Shown: one piece after another, positions 1-6,073 of the stretch
Position numbering within the stretch: the stretch's first letter is position 1
Layout: the number at the start of each line of letters is the position of its first letter
DNA from: an uncultured Eubacterium sp.
GTDB lineage: Bacteria > Bacillota_A > Clostridia > Lachnospirales > Lachnospiraceae
DNA: 15,026 nucleotides
Direction: 5' to 3'
Assembly (NCBI GenBank): GCA_948468465.1
Contig: CAOKJJ010000126.1
Location: 1-15,026 of the forward strand
The notes under the pieces: generated by a model
What the model saw: only the letters and a program-made list of their open reading frames with translations
Told to the model about the DNA's origin: nothing
Database searches by the model: none
Position numbers and translations under genes: made by a program

Positions 1-168
1 GAAGCAAAAGAAGCAATGAGACAGTTCAAGGAAGAAGTAGCGTCTGAATTAGGTGTAAACTTAAAGGATGGATACAACGGAGATCTGACATCCCGTGAAG
101 CTGGTTCTATCGGCGGTGAGATGGTTAAGAAGATGATTATGAGACAGGAAGAACAGATGAAACAGTAA
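1..168 (+). CDS. alpha/beta-type small acid-soluble spore protein (3' part)
   Basis: The window opens inside this gene; 55 codons remain before TAA at 166-168. The product is the C-terminal part of an alpha/beta-type SASP, a DNA-coating protein of the spore core that protects DNA from UV and heat and is degraded at germination by the GPR protease. Visible family marks are EVASELGVNL near the start, which covers the region of the conserved GPR cleavage site, and the second conserved segment TSREAGSIGGEMVKKMI. The tail RQEEQMKQ is charged, as is common in the family. The start codon lies upstream of the window. The gene is followed directly by a strong terminator, so it appears to be transcriptionally separate from the polysaccharide operon. 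It shows that the host belongs to a spore-forming Firmicutes lineage. Confidence 0.93.
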   Translation, partial: EAKEAMRQFKEEVASELGVNLKDGYNGDLTSREAGSIGGEMVKKMIMRQEEQMKQ

Positions 169-230
169 TTGGTGACTGTACTGTTTCGCATATTGCATGA
201 TTGAATGAATGCAGCAGAGTTTGCTGCATA

Positions 231-267
231 GAAAAAAGATGCCAGAATATATTGGCATCTTTTTTTC
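231..267 (+). terminator. rho-independent terminator of the spore-protein gene
   Basis: The stem pairs AAAAAAGATGCCA (232-244) with TGGCATC plus a run of seven T (253-266) across an 8-nt loop. The A-run/T-run makes it potentially functional in both directions. A second small hairpin lies just upstream, GCAGCA (211-216) with TGCTGC (222-227). The site closes the spore-protein transcript and insulates the downstream switch region from it. Confidence 0.88.
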
Positions 268-302
268 TATGTAATGACTGGCAATGACTTAGTGTGCTTA
301 TA

Positions 303-327
303 CATAACATTTTATATTGAATTGTTA
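303..327 (+). repeat. left inverted repeat (IR-L) of the putative switch
   Basis: This 25-bp sequence begins CATAACATTT and ends GAATTGTTA. It is the exact reverse complement of 604-628, and identity stops at both edges: A versus G outside the outer end, C versus T at the inner end. The repeat is itself an imperfect dyad with TAACA and TGTTA-type arms, as expected for a site bound by two recombinase protomers. Confidence 0.9.
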
Positions 328-336
328 CCTGAAAGT

Positions 337-365
337 ATTCTATACCAAAATTCTGTTATTTGCAA
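337..365 (-). promoter_or_regulatory. candidate leftward sigma-A promoter inside the cassette
   Basis: On the minus strand TTGCAA (365-360) is followed after 17 nt by TAGAAT (342-337), matching 4/6 and 5/6 positions of the consensus hexamers at ideal spacing. In the present orientation it reads left, out through IR-L toward the bidirectional terminator at 231-267. After inversion it would read into the XRE gene. AT-rich DNA yields chance matches, so this is a candidate only. Confidence 0.45.
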
Positions 366-389
366 CAGGAAAGAAAATATTGTGATTTT

Positions 390-408
390 TGCCTGAAAAT
401 TCCAGGCA
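390..408. other. small hairpin inside the cassette
   Basis: TGCCTG (390-395) and CAGGCA (403-408) form a perfect 6-bp stem with a 7-nt loop. No T-run follows it on either strand, so it does not look like a terminator. It could be a protein-binding dyad or may have no function. Confidence 0.3.
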
Positions 409-557
409 GGAACTTGTCGAAATTTGGTTAAAATGTACAAAAAAATTCTAAAATTCTACGGAAATATCAAATGATACAAAATGAATGCAAGTCTGGTAGT
501 CTAATCTGAAAGTGATGTTTTTCTTCATGCAAAAATTCAAAAGAATTCTGTTTTTCC

Positions 558-587
558 TTGATTCCATGCGGGTTTGAAGTATATAAA
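558..587 (+). promoter_or_regulatory. candidate rightward sigma-A promoter for the polysaccharide operon
   Basis: TTGATT (558-563) is followed after 18 nt by TATAAA (582-587), or after 16 nt by TATATA (580-585). Transcription would begin near 594, pass through IR-R, and enter the XRE gene at 660 with a leader of roughly 65 nt. If this is the working promoter, the orientation shown is the ON state. Strength and use are inferred, not shown. Confidence 0.5.
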
Positions 588-603
588 CTACATCATTAAA
601 ACA

Positions 604-628
604 TAACAATTCAATATAAAATGTTATG
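604..628 (-). repeat. right inverted repeat (IR-R) of the putative switch
   Basis: This is the exact reverse complement of 303-327, beginning TAACAATTCA and ending AATGTTATG. It lies about 20 bp upstream of the ribosome binding site AGGAGGGG (649-656) of the XRE gene, so it would be in the 5' leader of the operon transcript. Confidence 0.9.
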
Positions 629-659
629 CAGGCATTAGGGATGCGGACAGGAGGGGACT

Positions 660-1010
660 ATGAAGGAACTGGATTATGCCAAAATGGGCATGCGTATCCG
701 TCAGGTGAGAAAGGTAAAGGGCTGGTCGCAGGATAAGCTGGCGAAAAAATGCGGTATCAGCATGTCGTTTTTGGGACATATTGAGCGCGGCACCAGGATT
801 ATGAGTCTGGAAACGTTTGTGAGCATTTGTGAGGCGCTGGATGCAGGGGCGGATGAGCTGCTCTGGGGTGTGGCGCATCCGTCAGATACGGTGCGGGGTT
901 TGTGGGAACCTGCAGGAGAGGAATCAAAAGCGGGGAAAAAGGAAGCGGATCACTATGCAATGTATGTCAGGATTATGAAATCGGTGGCGGAGATTATGAA
1001 TGAAGCGTAA
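660..1010 (+). CDS. XRE-family helix-turn-helix transcriptional regulator
   Basis: A 116-residue DNA-binding protein. Residues about 10-68 form a Cro/C1-type HTH: RIRQVRKVKGWSQDKLA, then KKCGISMSFLGHIERGTR as the turn and recognition helix, then SLETFVSICEALD. The remaining 45 or so residues are charged and of no recognised domain, so it is a short regulator with no enzymatic or ligand module visible. The start is fixed by AGGAGGGG at 649-656, directly after the putative invertible promoter. The last 11 bp overlap the first glycosyltransferase gene, so the two are probably translationally coupled. As the first gene of the operon it likely controls its own transcription or that of related loci; the regulated target is not shown by the sequence. 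Confidence 0.9.
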   Translation: MKELDYAKMGMRIRQVRKVKGWSQDKLAKKCGISMSFLGHIERGTRIMSLETFVSICEALDAGADELLWGVAHPSDTVRGLWEPAGEESKAGKKEADHYAMYVRIMKSVAEIMNEA

Positions 1011-2178
1011 AGAGGCAAAGGACAGGAAAAAAGTGCTGATGCTGGCATCGGTGGCTTCTATGATCGACCAGTTTAATATGCCGAATATCCGGCTGCTGTT
1101 AGACTTAGGCTATGACGTGGATGTGGCTTGTAATTTTGAAAAAGGCAATACGTGTGACAGCAGACAGATTCAAAAAATGCGCCGTACACTGCGGGAAATG
1201 GGCGTCGCAGGCATCCAGTGGGACTGTCCAAGGAGCATACGGGCAGTCGGAATGTGCTGCGTCGCGTACAGGCAGTTAGTTTATTTGCTGCGAAGCCGGA
1301 AGTATGCCTGGATACACTGCCATTCACCGATTGGCTCAGCTCTGGCAAGAATAGCGGCGCACAGGGAGCGGATACCGGTCATATACACGGCGCATGGATT
1401 TCATTTTTATCATGGAGCGCCGATGAAGAACTGGCTGTTATATTATCCGGCTGAGGCGTTGCTGGCGCATTGGACGGAGGTGCTGGTTACTGTGAATCAT
1501 GAGGATTATTGGTTTGCGAAGAGCCATTTTTGTGCAAAAAAGGTTTGTGTAATACCAGGTGTTGGCATCAATACGGCATTGTTCGGACAGAAACTGACAG
1601 CAGACAATGCGAAAAAAGAAATCAGACGTATCTATCGGATACCGGAGAATGCGCAGGTGCTGCTGTCTGTGGGAGAATTGAATAAAGGCAAAAATCATCG
1701 AATTGTTATAAAGGCGTTAGCATCTTTGCCGCGGCATGATGTGTATTACCTGATTTGCGGACAAGGGGAATGGCAGGAAAAGCTGCGGAAATATGCAAAT
1801 AGACTGGGAGTGGGAGGACGCGTTCGGATGCCGGGGTATCAGGAACATATGCACTGGATTTATCAGAATGCGGATATCTTCGTGTTTCCGTCTGTGCGTG
1901 AGGGCATGCCTTTGTCCCTGATGGAAGCTATGGCTGCAGGCATGCCTTGCATTGTATCGGATATACGGGGAAACAGGGAACTAATTCCTGACAGATTTCG
2001 ATTTTCTTTGAGACATTCAGGGCAGCTTCGGCACGCGCTTGTGCAGATGCTGGGTGACGAACAGTTAAAGCTTGCGTGCGCAAGAGAGAATCAAAAGAAG
2101 ATACAGGATTATGACCAGACAGTGATACAACACAGGATGAATCATATTTATCAATATATGAAACTTATCAACATATGA
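1000..2178 (+). CDS. GT4-family glycosyltransferase (CapM-like)
   Basis: A 392-residue retaining glycosyltransferase of the GT-B fold, expected to add a sugar from a nucleotide-sugar donor to a lipid-linked acceptor at the cytoplasmic membrane face. The N-terminal half has KVLMLASVASMIDQF at 11-25 and YTAHGFHFYHG at 129-139, a segment characteristic of CapM/PglA-like GT4 enzymes. The C-terminal donor-binding domain has SVGELNKGKNH at 223-233, ICGQGE near 252, DIFVFPSVREGMPLSLMEAMAAG at 292-314 with the E-x7-E pair (E301, E309), and SDIRGNRELI after it. GGAG at 989-992 lies 7 nt before the start at 1000, which overlaps the XRE gene. The donor and acceptor sugars cannot be told from sequence. 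Confidence 0.93.
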   Translation: MKRKEAKDRKKVLMLASVASMIDQFNMPNIRLLLDLGYDVDVACNFEKGNTCDSRQIQKMRRTLREMGVAGIQWDCPRSIRAVGMCCVAYRQLVYLLRSRKYAWIHCHSPIGSALARIAAHRERIPVIYTAHGFHFYHGAPMKNWLLYYPAEALLAHWTEVLVTVNHEDYWFAKSHFCAKKVCVIPGVGINTALFGQKLTADNAKKEIRRIYRIPENAQVLLSVGELNKGKNHRIVIKALASLPRHDVYYLICGQGEWQEKLRKYANRLGVGGRVRMPGYQEHMHWIYQNADIFVFPSVREGMPLSLMEAMAAGMPCIVSDIRGNRELIPDRFRFSLRHSGQLRHALVQMLGDEQLKLACARENQKKIQDYDQTVIQHRMNHIYQYMKLINI

Positions 2179-2220
2179 AATGGATCAACAGATAAACAGC
2201 ACGGATGGAAGAGATAAAAG

Positions 2221-3075
2221 ATGCCGGAAATTTCTGTAATTATGGGAACTTATAATGAGAACAAAACACAGGCTGCACAGGCGATTACATCTGTTTTGAA
2301 TCAGACGTTTCAGAATTTTGAATTTATTATTTGTGATGACGGATCTGAAAAGGAGTTTTTTCTATGGCTGAAAAAGTACTGCAGCAAAGATCATAGAATT
2401 TTACTGCTTCGCAATCAAAAAAACAGAGGTTTGGCGGCCACATTGAATCGGTGTCTTTGGCATGCAACGGGGACTTATATCGCCCGTATGGATGCAGATG
2501 ACAGATCAAGGCCGGATCGCCTGGAACAACAAATAGCATTTTTGCGTTCCAATAGAGCCTATGCACTGACCGGCAGCAACGCGCAGCTGGTGAATGAGCA
2601 TGGTGCCTGGGGTATACGCAGGATGGAGGAAATACCGAAAAAACAATCTTTTTTAAATACTTCGCCGTTTATCCATCCGTCGGTGATGATGCGAAAAGAA
2701 GCGGCAGACCGGGTGAATGGATACCGTGAATCGCTGAAAGTGTTAAGGTCCGAGGATTATGATTTTTTTATGCGGCTGTATGCAGAGGGATATCGGGGAT
2801 ATAACATACAGGAGCCGCTGCTTGCGTATCGGGAAGATGCGCAGTCTTATGCCAGGAGAAAATACTGTTACCGCATCAACGAATGCAGGGTGCGGTATCA
2901 AGGGTTTGGCAGGCTTGGAATACGCAGGAGAAATTGGCATTATGTGTTTAAACCGCTTGTGGCGGGGCTGATTCCTGCAAAGCTGATGTATGGTATTCGG
3001 AAAATGAAATATGGAAAACCAAGATCCAAATTTATTTACGACGGAAAAGCCGGCGGAAGGTCAGGCGGATTATGA
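2221..3075 (+). CDS. GT2-family glycosyltransferase
   Basis: A 284-residue inverting glycosyltransferase of the GT-A fold. PEISVIMGTYNE at 2-13 is the nucleotide-binding start of the fold, with CDDGS at 39-43. DADD at 91-94 is the metal-binding DxD motif. SEDYDFFMRL at 177-186 carries the likely catalytic acid. The C-terminal 80 residues are basic and aromatic without clear membrane spans, consistent with peripheral membrane association. GGAAGAG at 2207-2213 serves as the ribosome binding site, and the gene follows the GT4 gene after a 42-bp gap with no terminator. The stop overlaps the next start as ATGA at 3072-3075, so translation is probably coupled. Sugar specificity is unknown. Confidence 0.92.
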   Translation: MPEISVIMGTYNENKTQAAQAITSVLNQTFQNFEFIICDDGSEKEFFLWLKKYCSKDHRILLLRNQKNRGLAATLNRCLWHATGTYIARMDADDRSRPDRLEQQIAFLRSNRAYALTGSNAQLVNEHGAWGIRRMEEIPKKQSFLNTSPFIHPSVMMRKEAADRVNGYRESLKVLRSEDYDFFMRLYAEGYRGYNIQEPLLAYREDAQSYARRKYCYRINECRVRYQGFGRLGIRRRNWHYVFKPLVAGLIPAKLMYGIRKMKYGKPRSKFIYDGKAGGRSGGL

Positions 3076-3992
3076 TAGGGATCGTGATATTGAATTATAT
3101 GAATTGGGAAGATACAAAATGCTGTGTGGAAAGCATTTCAAAAAATCCTCCAAAGGATGATTATGTCATTATTCTCGTAGATAATGCGTCGAAGAATAGG
3201 CCTGATTTTACATTATCATCGTTTTTGGAAGCATACGAAATCGTGTTTATTCAAAATGCGGTGAACCTTGGTTACAATGCGGGGAACAATATTGGAATTG
3301 CGAAAGCGCTGAAATTAGGATGCAGCCATATTTTAATATCAAATAATGATGTGCGTTATAGTCCGCATAGTATTCAAAAACTGAAAGATTATCTGGATGC
3401 ACATTTGAGAGTCGGCATTGTAGGACCGAAAATACTTGATCAGAATGGAAAGATACAAAAAAGCAATTTATGTCGGAAAACCGGAATGAAAGAAAAATAT
3501 ATGGTGCGCACACGGGCGAATCTTATATTTCGAAAAAGCTGCCGGACTTATTTTGGATGGGATAGGGATTATGAGCATTGTTTTCCGGTATATGCTGTGC
3601 TTGGATGCTGCTTTATGATGTCCAGGCGGTGTGCAGAGCAGGTGACGCCGCTGGATGAGCATCCGCTTTTGTACGAAGAAGAGCTGATGCTTGGAATTCG
3701 CATGCAGGAGAGGGGATTTCGGACGATATATGAACCTGAGGCTGTGGTGACGCATCTGCACGGCAGAAGCACAAGGCAGCAAAAGGCATTTGCGTTTGCG
3801 CATAATGTATGCAGCGAGATTTATTACTGCAGGGAATATCTGCATGCGGCAAAATGGAAAATATATCCGCTGTATGCATACAGGGTACTGCTGTACCTGG
3901 TCAGATGCTTAAGGAGTGAAGACTTCCGGCGCAGGTGGAAGTGGTTTTTGCATCTTACCAAAGCAGAATTTAAAGAAGGGCCGGGCAGGTAG
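3072..3992 (+). CDS. GT2-family glycosyltransferase (rhamnosyltransferase-like)
   Basis: A 306-residue protein of the GT-A fold resembling the RfbF/WcaA-like GT2 group often annotated as rhamnosyltransferases. GIVILNYMNWEDT at 3-15 and LVDNAS at 35-40 begin the fold. NLGYNAGNNIGI at 65-76 is the typical group motif. NND at 91-93 stands in the DxD position, and LLYEEELMLGIRM at 199-211 contains the probable catalytic acid. The start overlaps the previous gene by 4 bp, with GGAAGG at 3056-3061 upstream. It differs clearly in sequence from the preceding GT2, so the two probably make different linkages. The rhamnose assignment is a family tendency and is not shown here. Confidence 0.92.
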   Translation: MIGIVILNYMNWEDTKCCVESISKNPPKDDYVIILVDNASKNRPDFTLSSFLEAYEIVFIQNAVNLGYNAGNNIGIAKALKLGCSHILISNNDVRYSPHSIQKLKDYLDAHLRVGIVGPKILDQNGKIQKSNLCRKTGMKEKYMVRTRANLIFRKSCRTYFGWDRDYEHCFPVYAVLGCCFMMSRRCAEQVTPLDEHPLLYEEELMLGIRMQERGFRTIYEPEAVVTHLHGRSTRQQKAFAFAHNVCSEIYYCREYLHAAKWKIYPLYAYRVLLYLVRCLRSEDFRRRWKWFLHLTKAEFKEGPGR

Positions 3993-3997
3993 GCGAC

Positions 3998-5254
3998 ATG
4001 CTGTTTGATCAAAAAATAATCCGGTGGGCATATAGCCGGGCAGAAGCGAAACGGGCGCGGGACATATGGAAAAAACTGACGTATCATAAAAAAATATACG
4101 AGCATAAGCATGTATATGAAAGTAAGTACCAGTCAGATCAGGATTACAGCGAAAAAGAAACAGATGTGAAGGCCATTGCGTTTTATCTGCCGCAGTTTCA
4201 TGTTTTTAAAGAAAATAATGAGTGGTGGGGAGAAGGTTTTACGGAATGGACAAATACAAAAAAGTGTACAGCCAGATTTTCTGGACATTATCAGCCACGT
4301 ACGCCGCATGCGGATATCGGATATTATGACCTGAGTTATCCAAAAACGATGCAGAACCAGATTGAACTGGCGAAACGGCATAAAATCTATGGATTTTGCT
4401 TTTATTATTACTGGTTTTCAGGAAAAAACCTGATGCATCGGCCGCTGGAAATGTTTTTGAGCCATCCGGAATGGAATATACATTTTTGTATGTGTTGGGC
4501 AAATGAAAATTTTACAAGAACCTGGGATGGCGCAAATCAGAAAATACTGATGAAGCAGCAATACAGAAAACAGGATCCGGGCCTTTTTATTTCCGGCTTA
4601 AAAAAGTATATGCAGGATCCGCGTTATATCCGGGCAGAGGGTAAGCCGGTACTGCTTATTTATAATATGGGGAGCATACCGCATGTGAAGCGTACAATTG
4701 GTAAATGGCGGATGGAAGCCAAGAGGCAGGGAATCGGAGAAATACAGATCTGGATGTGCAGAACGTACAATCATACGGCACGGACGCTTGGAATTGAAGC
4801 ATGGATTGACGGTGAAGTGGAATTTCCGCCTCATAATATGTGGTGGCCCATTCTTAAGAAAAAGCATGCGGTCAAAAGCGCAAATATTTTTAGTTATGCC
4901 AGACTCGTGCATATACAGACGGTCAAGATAAAAAACAGGGCAAAACTGAAAAAACCAGTATACCATACATGCATGATGGGATGGGACAATGCCTGCCGCA
5001 GAAAAGAGGACTGGACGGTATATGACGAATATTCTTTACGGATGTTCGGAAAATGGGTACGGGCCATTGTCAGGAAAACTGAGAAAAAGAAAGGTGAAAA
5101 GATTTTTTTTATCAACGCATGGAATGAATGGGGCGAAGGCACGTATCTGGAACCGGACGAAATGTATGGCTATGCCAATATTAATATGCTGTCAGAAATG
5201 ATCTGCACCGATAACTGCCCGGTACGGATAATAAAAGGAGATAAGAAGAAATAA
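3998..5254 (+). CDS. WbsX-like (GH99-related) polysaccharide biosynthesis protein
   Basis: A 418-residue protein of the WbsX family, common in surface-polysaccharide loci and related to GH99 endo-mannosidases. The domain starts near residue 56 with VKAIAFYLPQFH. It continues through EWWGEGFTEWTN (75-86), YGFCFYYYWFSGK (131-143) and CWANENFTRTWDG (166-178). The GH99-like acidic segment DGEVEFPPHN is at 271-280, and FINAWNEWGEGTYLEPDE at 371-388 corresponds to the NEWHEG region of GH99. Known GH99 enzymes cleave internal alpha-mannosides using paired glutamates. Whether WbsX proteins cleave or transfer is not settled. The first 50 residues are basic and replace any signal peptide, so the protein is probably cytoplasmic. 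A second copy of this domain lies in the 1488-residue protein encoded downstream. The ribosome binding site is weak and the previous gene ends 5 bp away, suggesting coupling. Confidence 0.88.
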   Translation: MLFDQKIIRWAYSRAEAKRARDIWKKLTYHKKIYEHKHVYESKYQSDQDYSEKETDVKAIAFYLPQFHVFKENNEWWGEGFTEWTNTKKCTARFSGHYQPRTPHADIGYYDLSYPKTMQNQIELAKRHKIYGFCFYYYWFSGKNLMHRPLEMFLSHPEWNIHFCMCWANENFTRTWDGANQKILMKQQYRKQDPGLFISGLKKYMQDPRYIRAEGKPVLLIYNMGSIPHVKRTIGKWRMEAKRQGIGEIQIWMCRTYNHTARTLGIEAWIDGEVEFPPHNMWWPILKKKHAVKSANIFSYARLVHIQTVKIKNRAKLKKPVYHTCMMGWDNACRRKEDWTVYDEYSLRMFGKWVRAIVRKTEKKKGEKIFFINAWNEWGEGTYLEPDEMYGYANINMLSEMICTDNCPVRIIKGDKKK

Positions 5255-5255
5255 G

Positions 5256-6059
5256 ATGAAAAATGATCAGTGTAACAATCCGTTCATAGAATTCAGTTAT
5301 ATATTTGGAAAATACCGTTTTTTGCTTGGACAGCTGGTCGGCAAAGAATTTAAAAATAAATACCGCAGAAGTTATCTTGGGATTTTGTGGAGCTTACTAA
5401 ATCCATTGCTGATGATGGTAATTGTATCATCGGTATTTTCTTTTATTTTTCGATTTGATATAGAGAATTTTCAGGTGTATTTAATTCTTGGACAGATTAC
5501 GTTTAATTTTTTCTCAGAAGCGACACAGGTGTCTGTGTCAACGATTGTAGGTTCCGGACAGCTTATTAAAAAAGTATATCTCCCAAAATATATTTTTCCG
5601 CTGAGTAAAGTGCTGTTTTCATTTGTAAATTTTGGATTTTCTTTTATAGCCGTTATGATTGTCATGATTTATTACGGGATTCGGCCAAATGTCTATATCC
5701 TGTTTTTGCCGGCGTGGCTTTTGTATTATTTTATTTTTACATTGGGGATCAGCTTGTTTTTGTCAGCGCTGATGGTTTTTCTGCGGGATACACAGCATTT
5801 GTACGCGCTTGTGATAGTAGCGCTTGGGTATCTGACGCCTGTGTTTTACCCGGTGTCGTCGCTGACGCCCTGGATGCAGAATGCCATGAAATGTAATCCG
5901 TTATATCATTATATTACGTTTCTGAGAAATATTTTGCTGTATGGACAATGTCCTTCTTTGGCGGATCATCTCATATGTATGGCATGGGCGTTAGCTGCGG
6001 CTGCGCTGGGGATGCATTATTTTTTCAAAAAGCAGAGTAAATTTATATTGTATATATAG
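5256..6059 (+). CDS. ABC-2-type polysaccharide exporter permease (Wzm/TagG-like)
   Basis: A 267-residue integral membrane protein forming the channel half of an ABC exporter for polysaccharides or teichoic-acid-like polymers. The amphipathic N-terminal segment and the signature EFKNKYRRSYLGILWSLLNP (31-50) precede about six hydrophobic spans, near 47-66, 74-90, 110-137, 147-172, 180-200 and 235-255. LRDTQHLYALVIVALGYLTPVFYP (about 176-199) is the conserved family segment before the last periplasmic-side loop. It lies immediately upstream of its ATPase partner. AAAGGAG at 5234-5240 is 15 nt from the ATG, a longer spacing than usual, but no better start exists. Its presence makes this an ABC-dependent assembly pathway, and no Wzx flippase or Wzy polymerase is seen in the window. 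Confidence 0.95.
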   Translation: MKNDQCNNPFIEFSYIFGKYRFLLGQLVGKEFKNKYRRSYLGILWSLLNPLLMMVIVSSVFSFIFRFDIENFQVYLILGQITFNFFSEATQVSVSTIVGSGQLIKKVYLPKYIFPLSKVLFSFVNFGFSFIAVMIVMIYYGIRPNVYILFLPAWLLYYFIFTLGISLFLSALMVFLRDTQHLYALVIVALGYLTPVFYPVSSLTPWMQNAMKCNPLYHYITFLRNILLYGQCPSLADHLICMAWALAAAALGMHYFFKKQSKFILYI

Positions 6060-6073
6060 CTGAAAGGATGGAT

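Larger units (their letters stand above)
303..628. promoter_or_regulatory. putative invertible promoter cassette
   Basis: This stretch is bounded by perfect 25-bp inverted repeats (303-327 and 604-628) with 276 bp between them. It contains no plausible coding sequence, is strongly AT-rich, and has promoter-like hexamers near both inner ends: TTGATT/TATAAA reading right and TTGCAA/TAGAAT reading left. It sits between the terminator of the preceding gene and the first gene of a surface-polysaccharide operon. Invertible promoters flanked by recombinase-target inverted repeats are established regulators of capsule and surface loci in gut bacteria, and RecV-type switches of Clostridioides difficile use repeats of similar length. 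Inversion here is inferred from architecture only. No recombinase is encoded in the window, and the on or off state of the present orientation cannot be read from sequence alone. Confidence 0.75.

Noticed and set aside
61..258. Minus-strand open frame opposite the spore-protein end
   Set aside because: It runs through the terminator stem and opposite a conserved coding sequence; no domain is visible.
390..408. Hairpin as a transcription terminator inside the cassette
   Set aside because: The 6-bp stem is not followed by a T-run on either strand.
303..628. A small insertion element (MITE-like) with terminal inverted repeats
   Set aside because: Bases just outside the repeats (TTATA on the left, CAGGC on the right) show no target-site duplication, and the location beside an operon start with promoter-like sequence fits an invertible cassette better. 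Not fully excluded.
6068..6073. ATG at 6068 as the exporter ATPase start
   Set aside because: It abuts the AAAGG ribosome binding site with no spacing; the ATG at 6074 has proper spacing.
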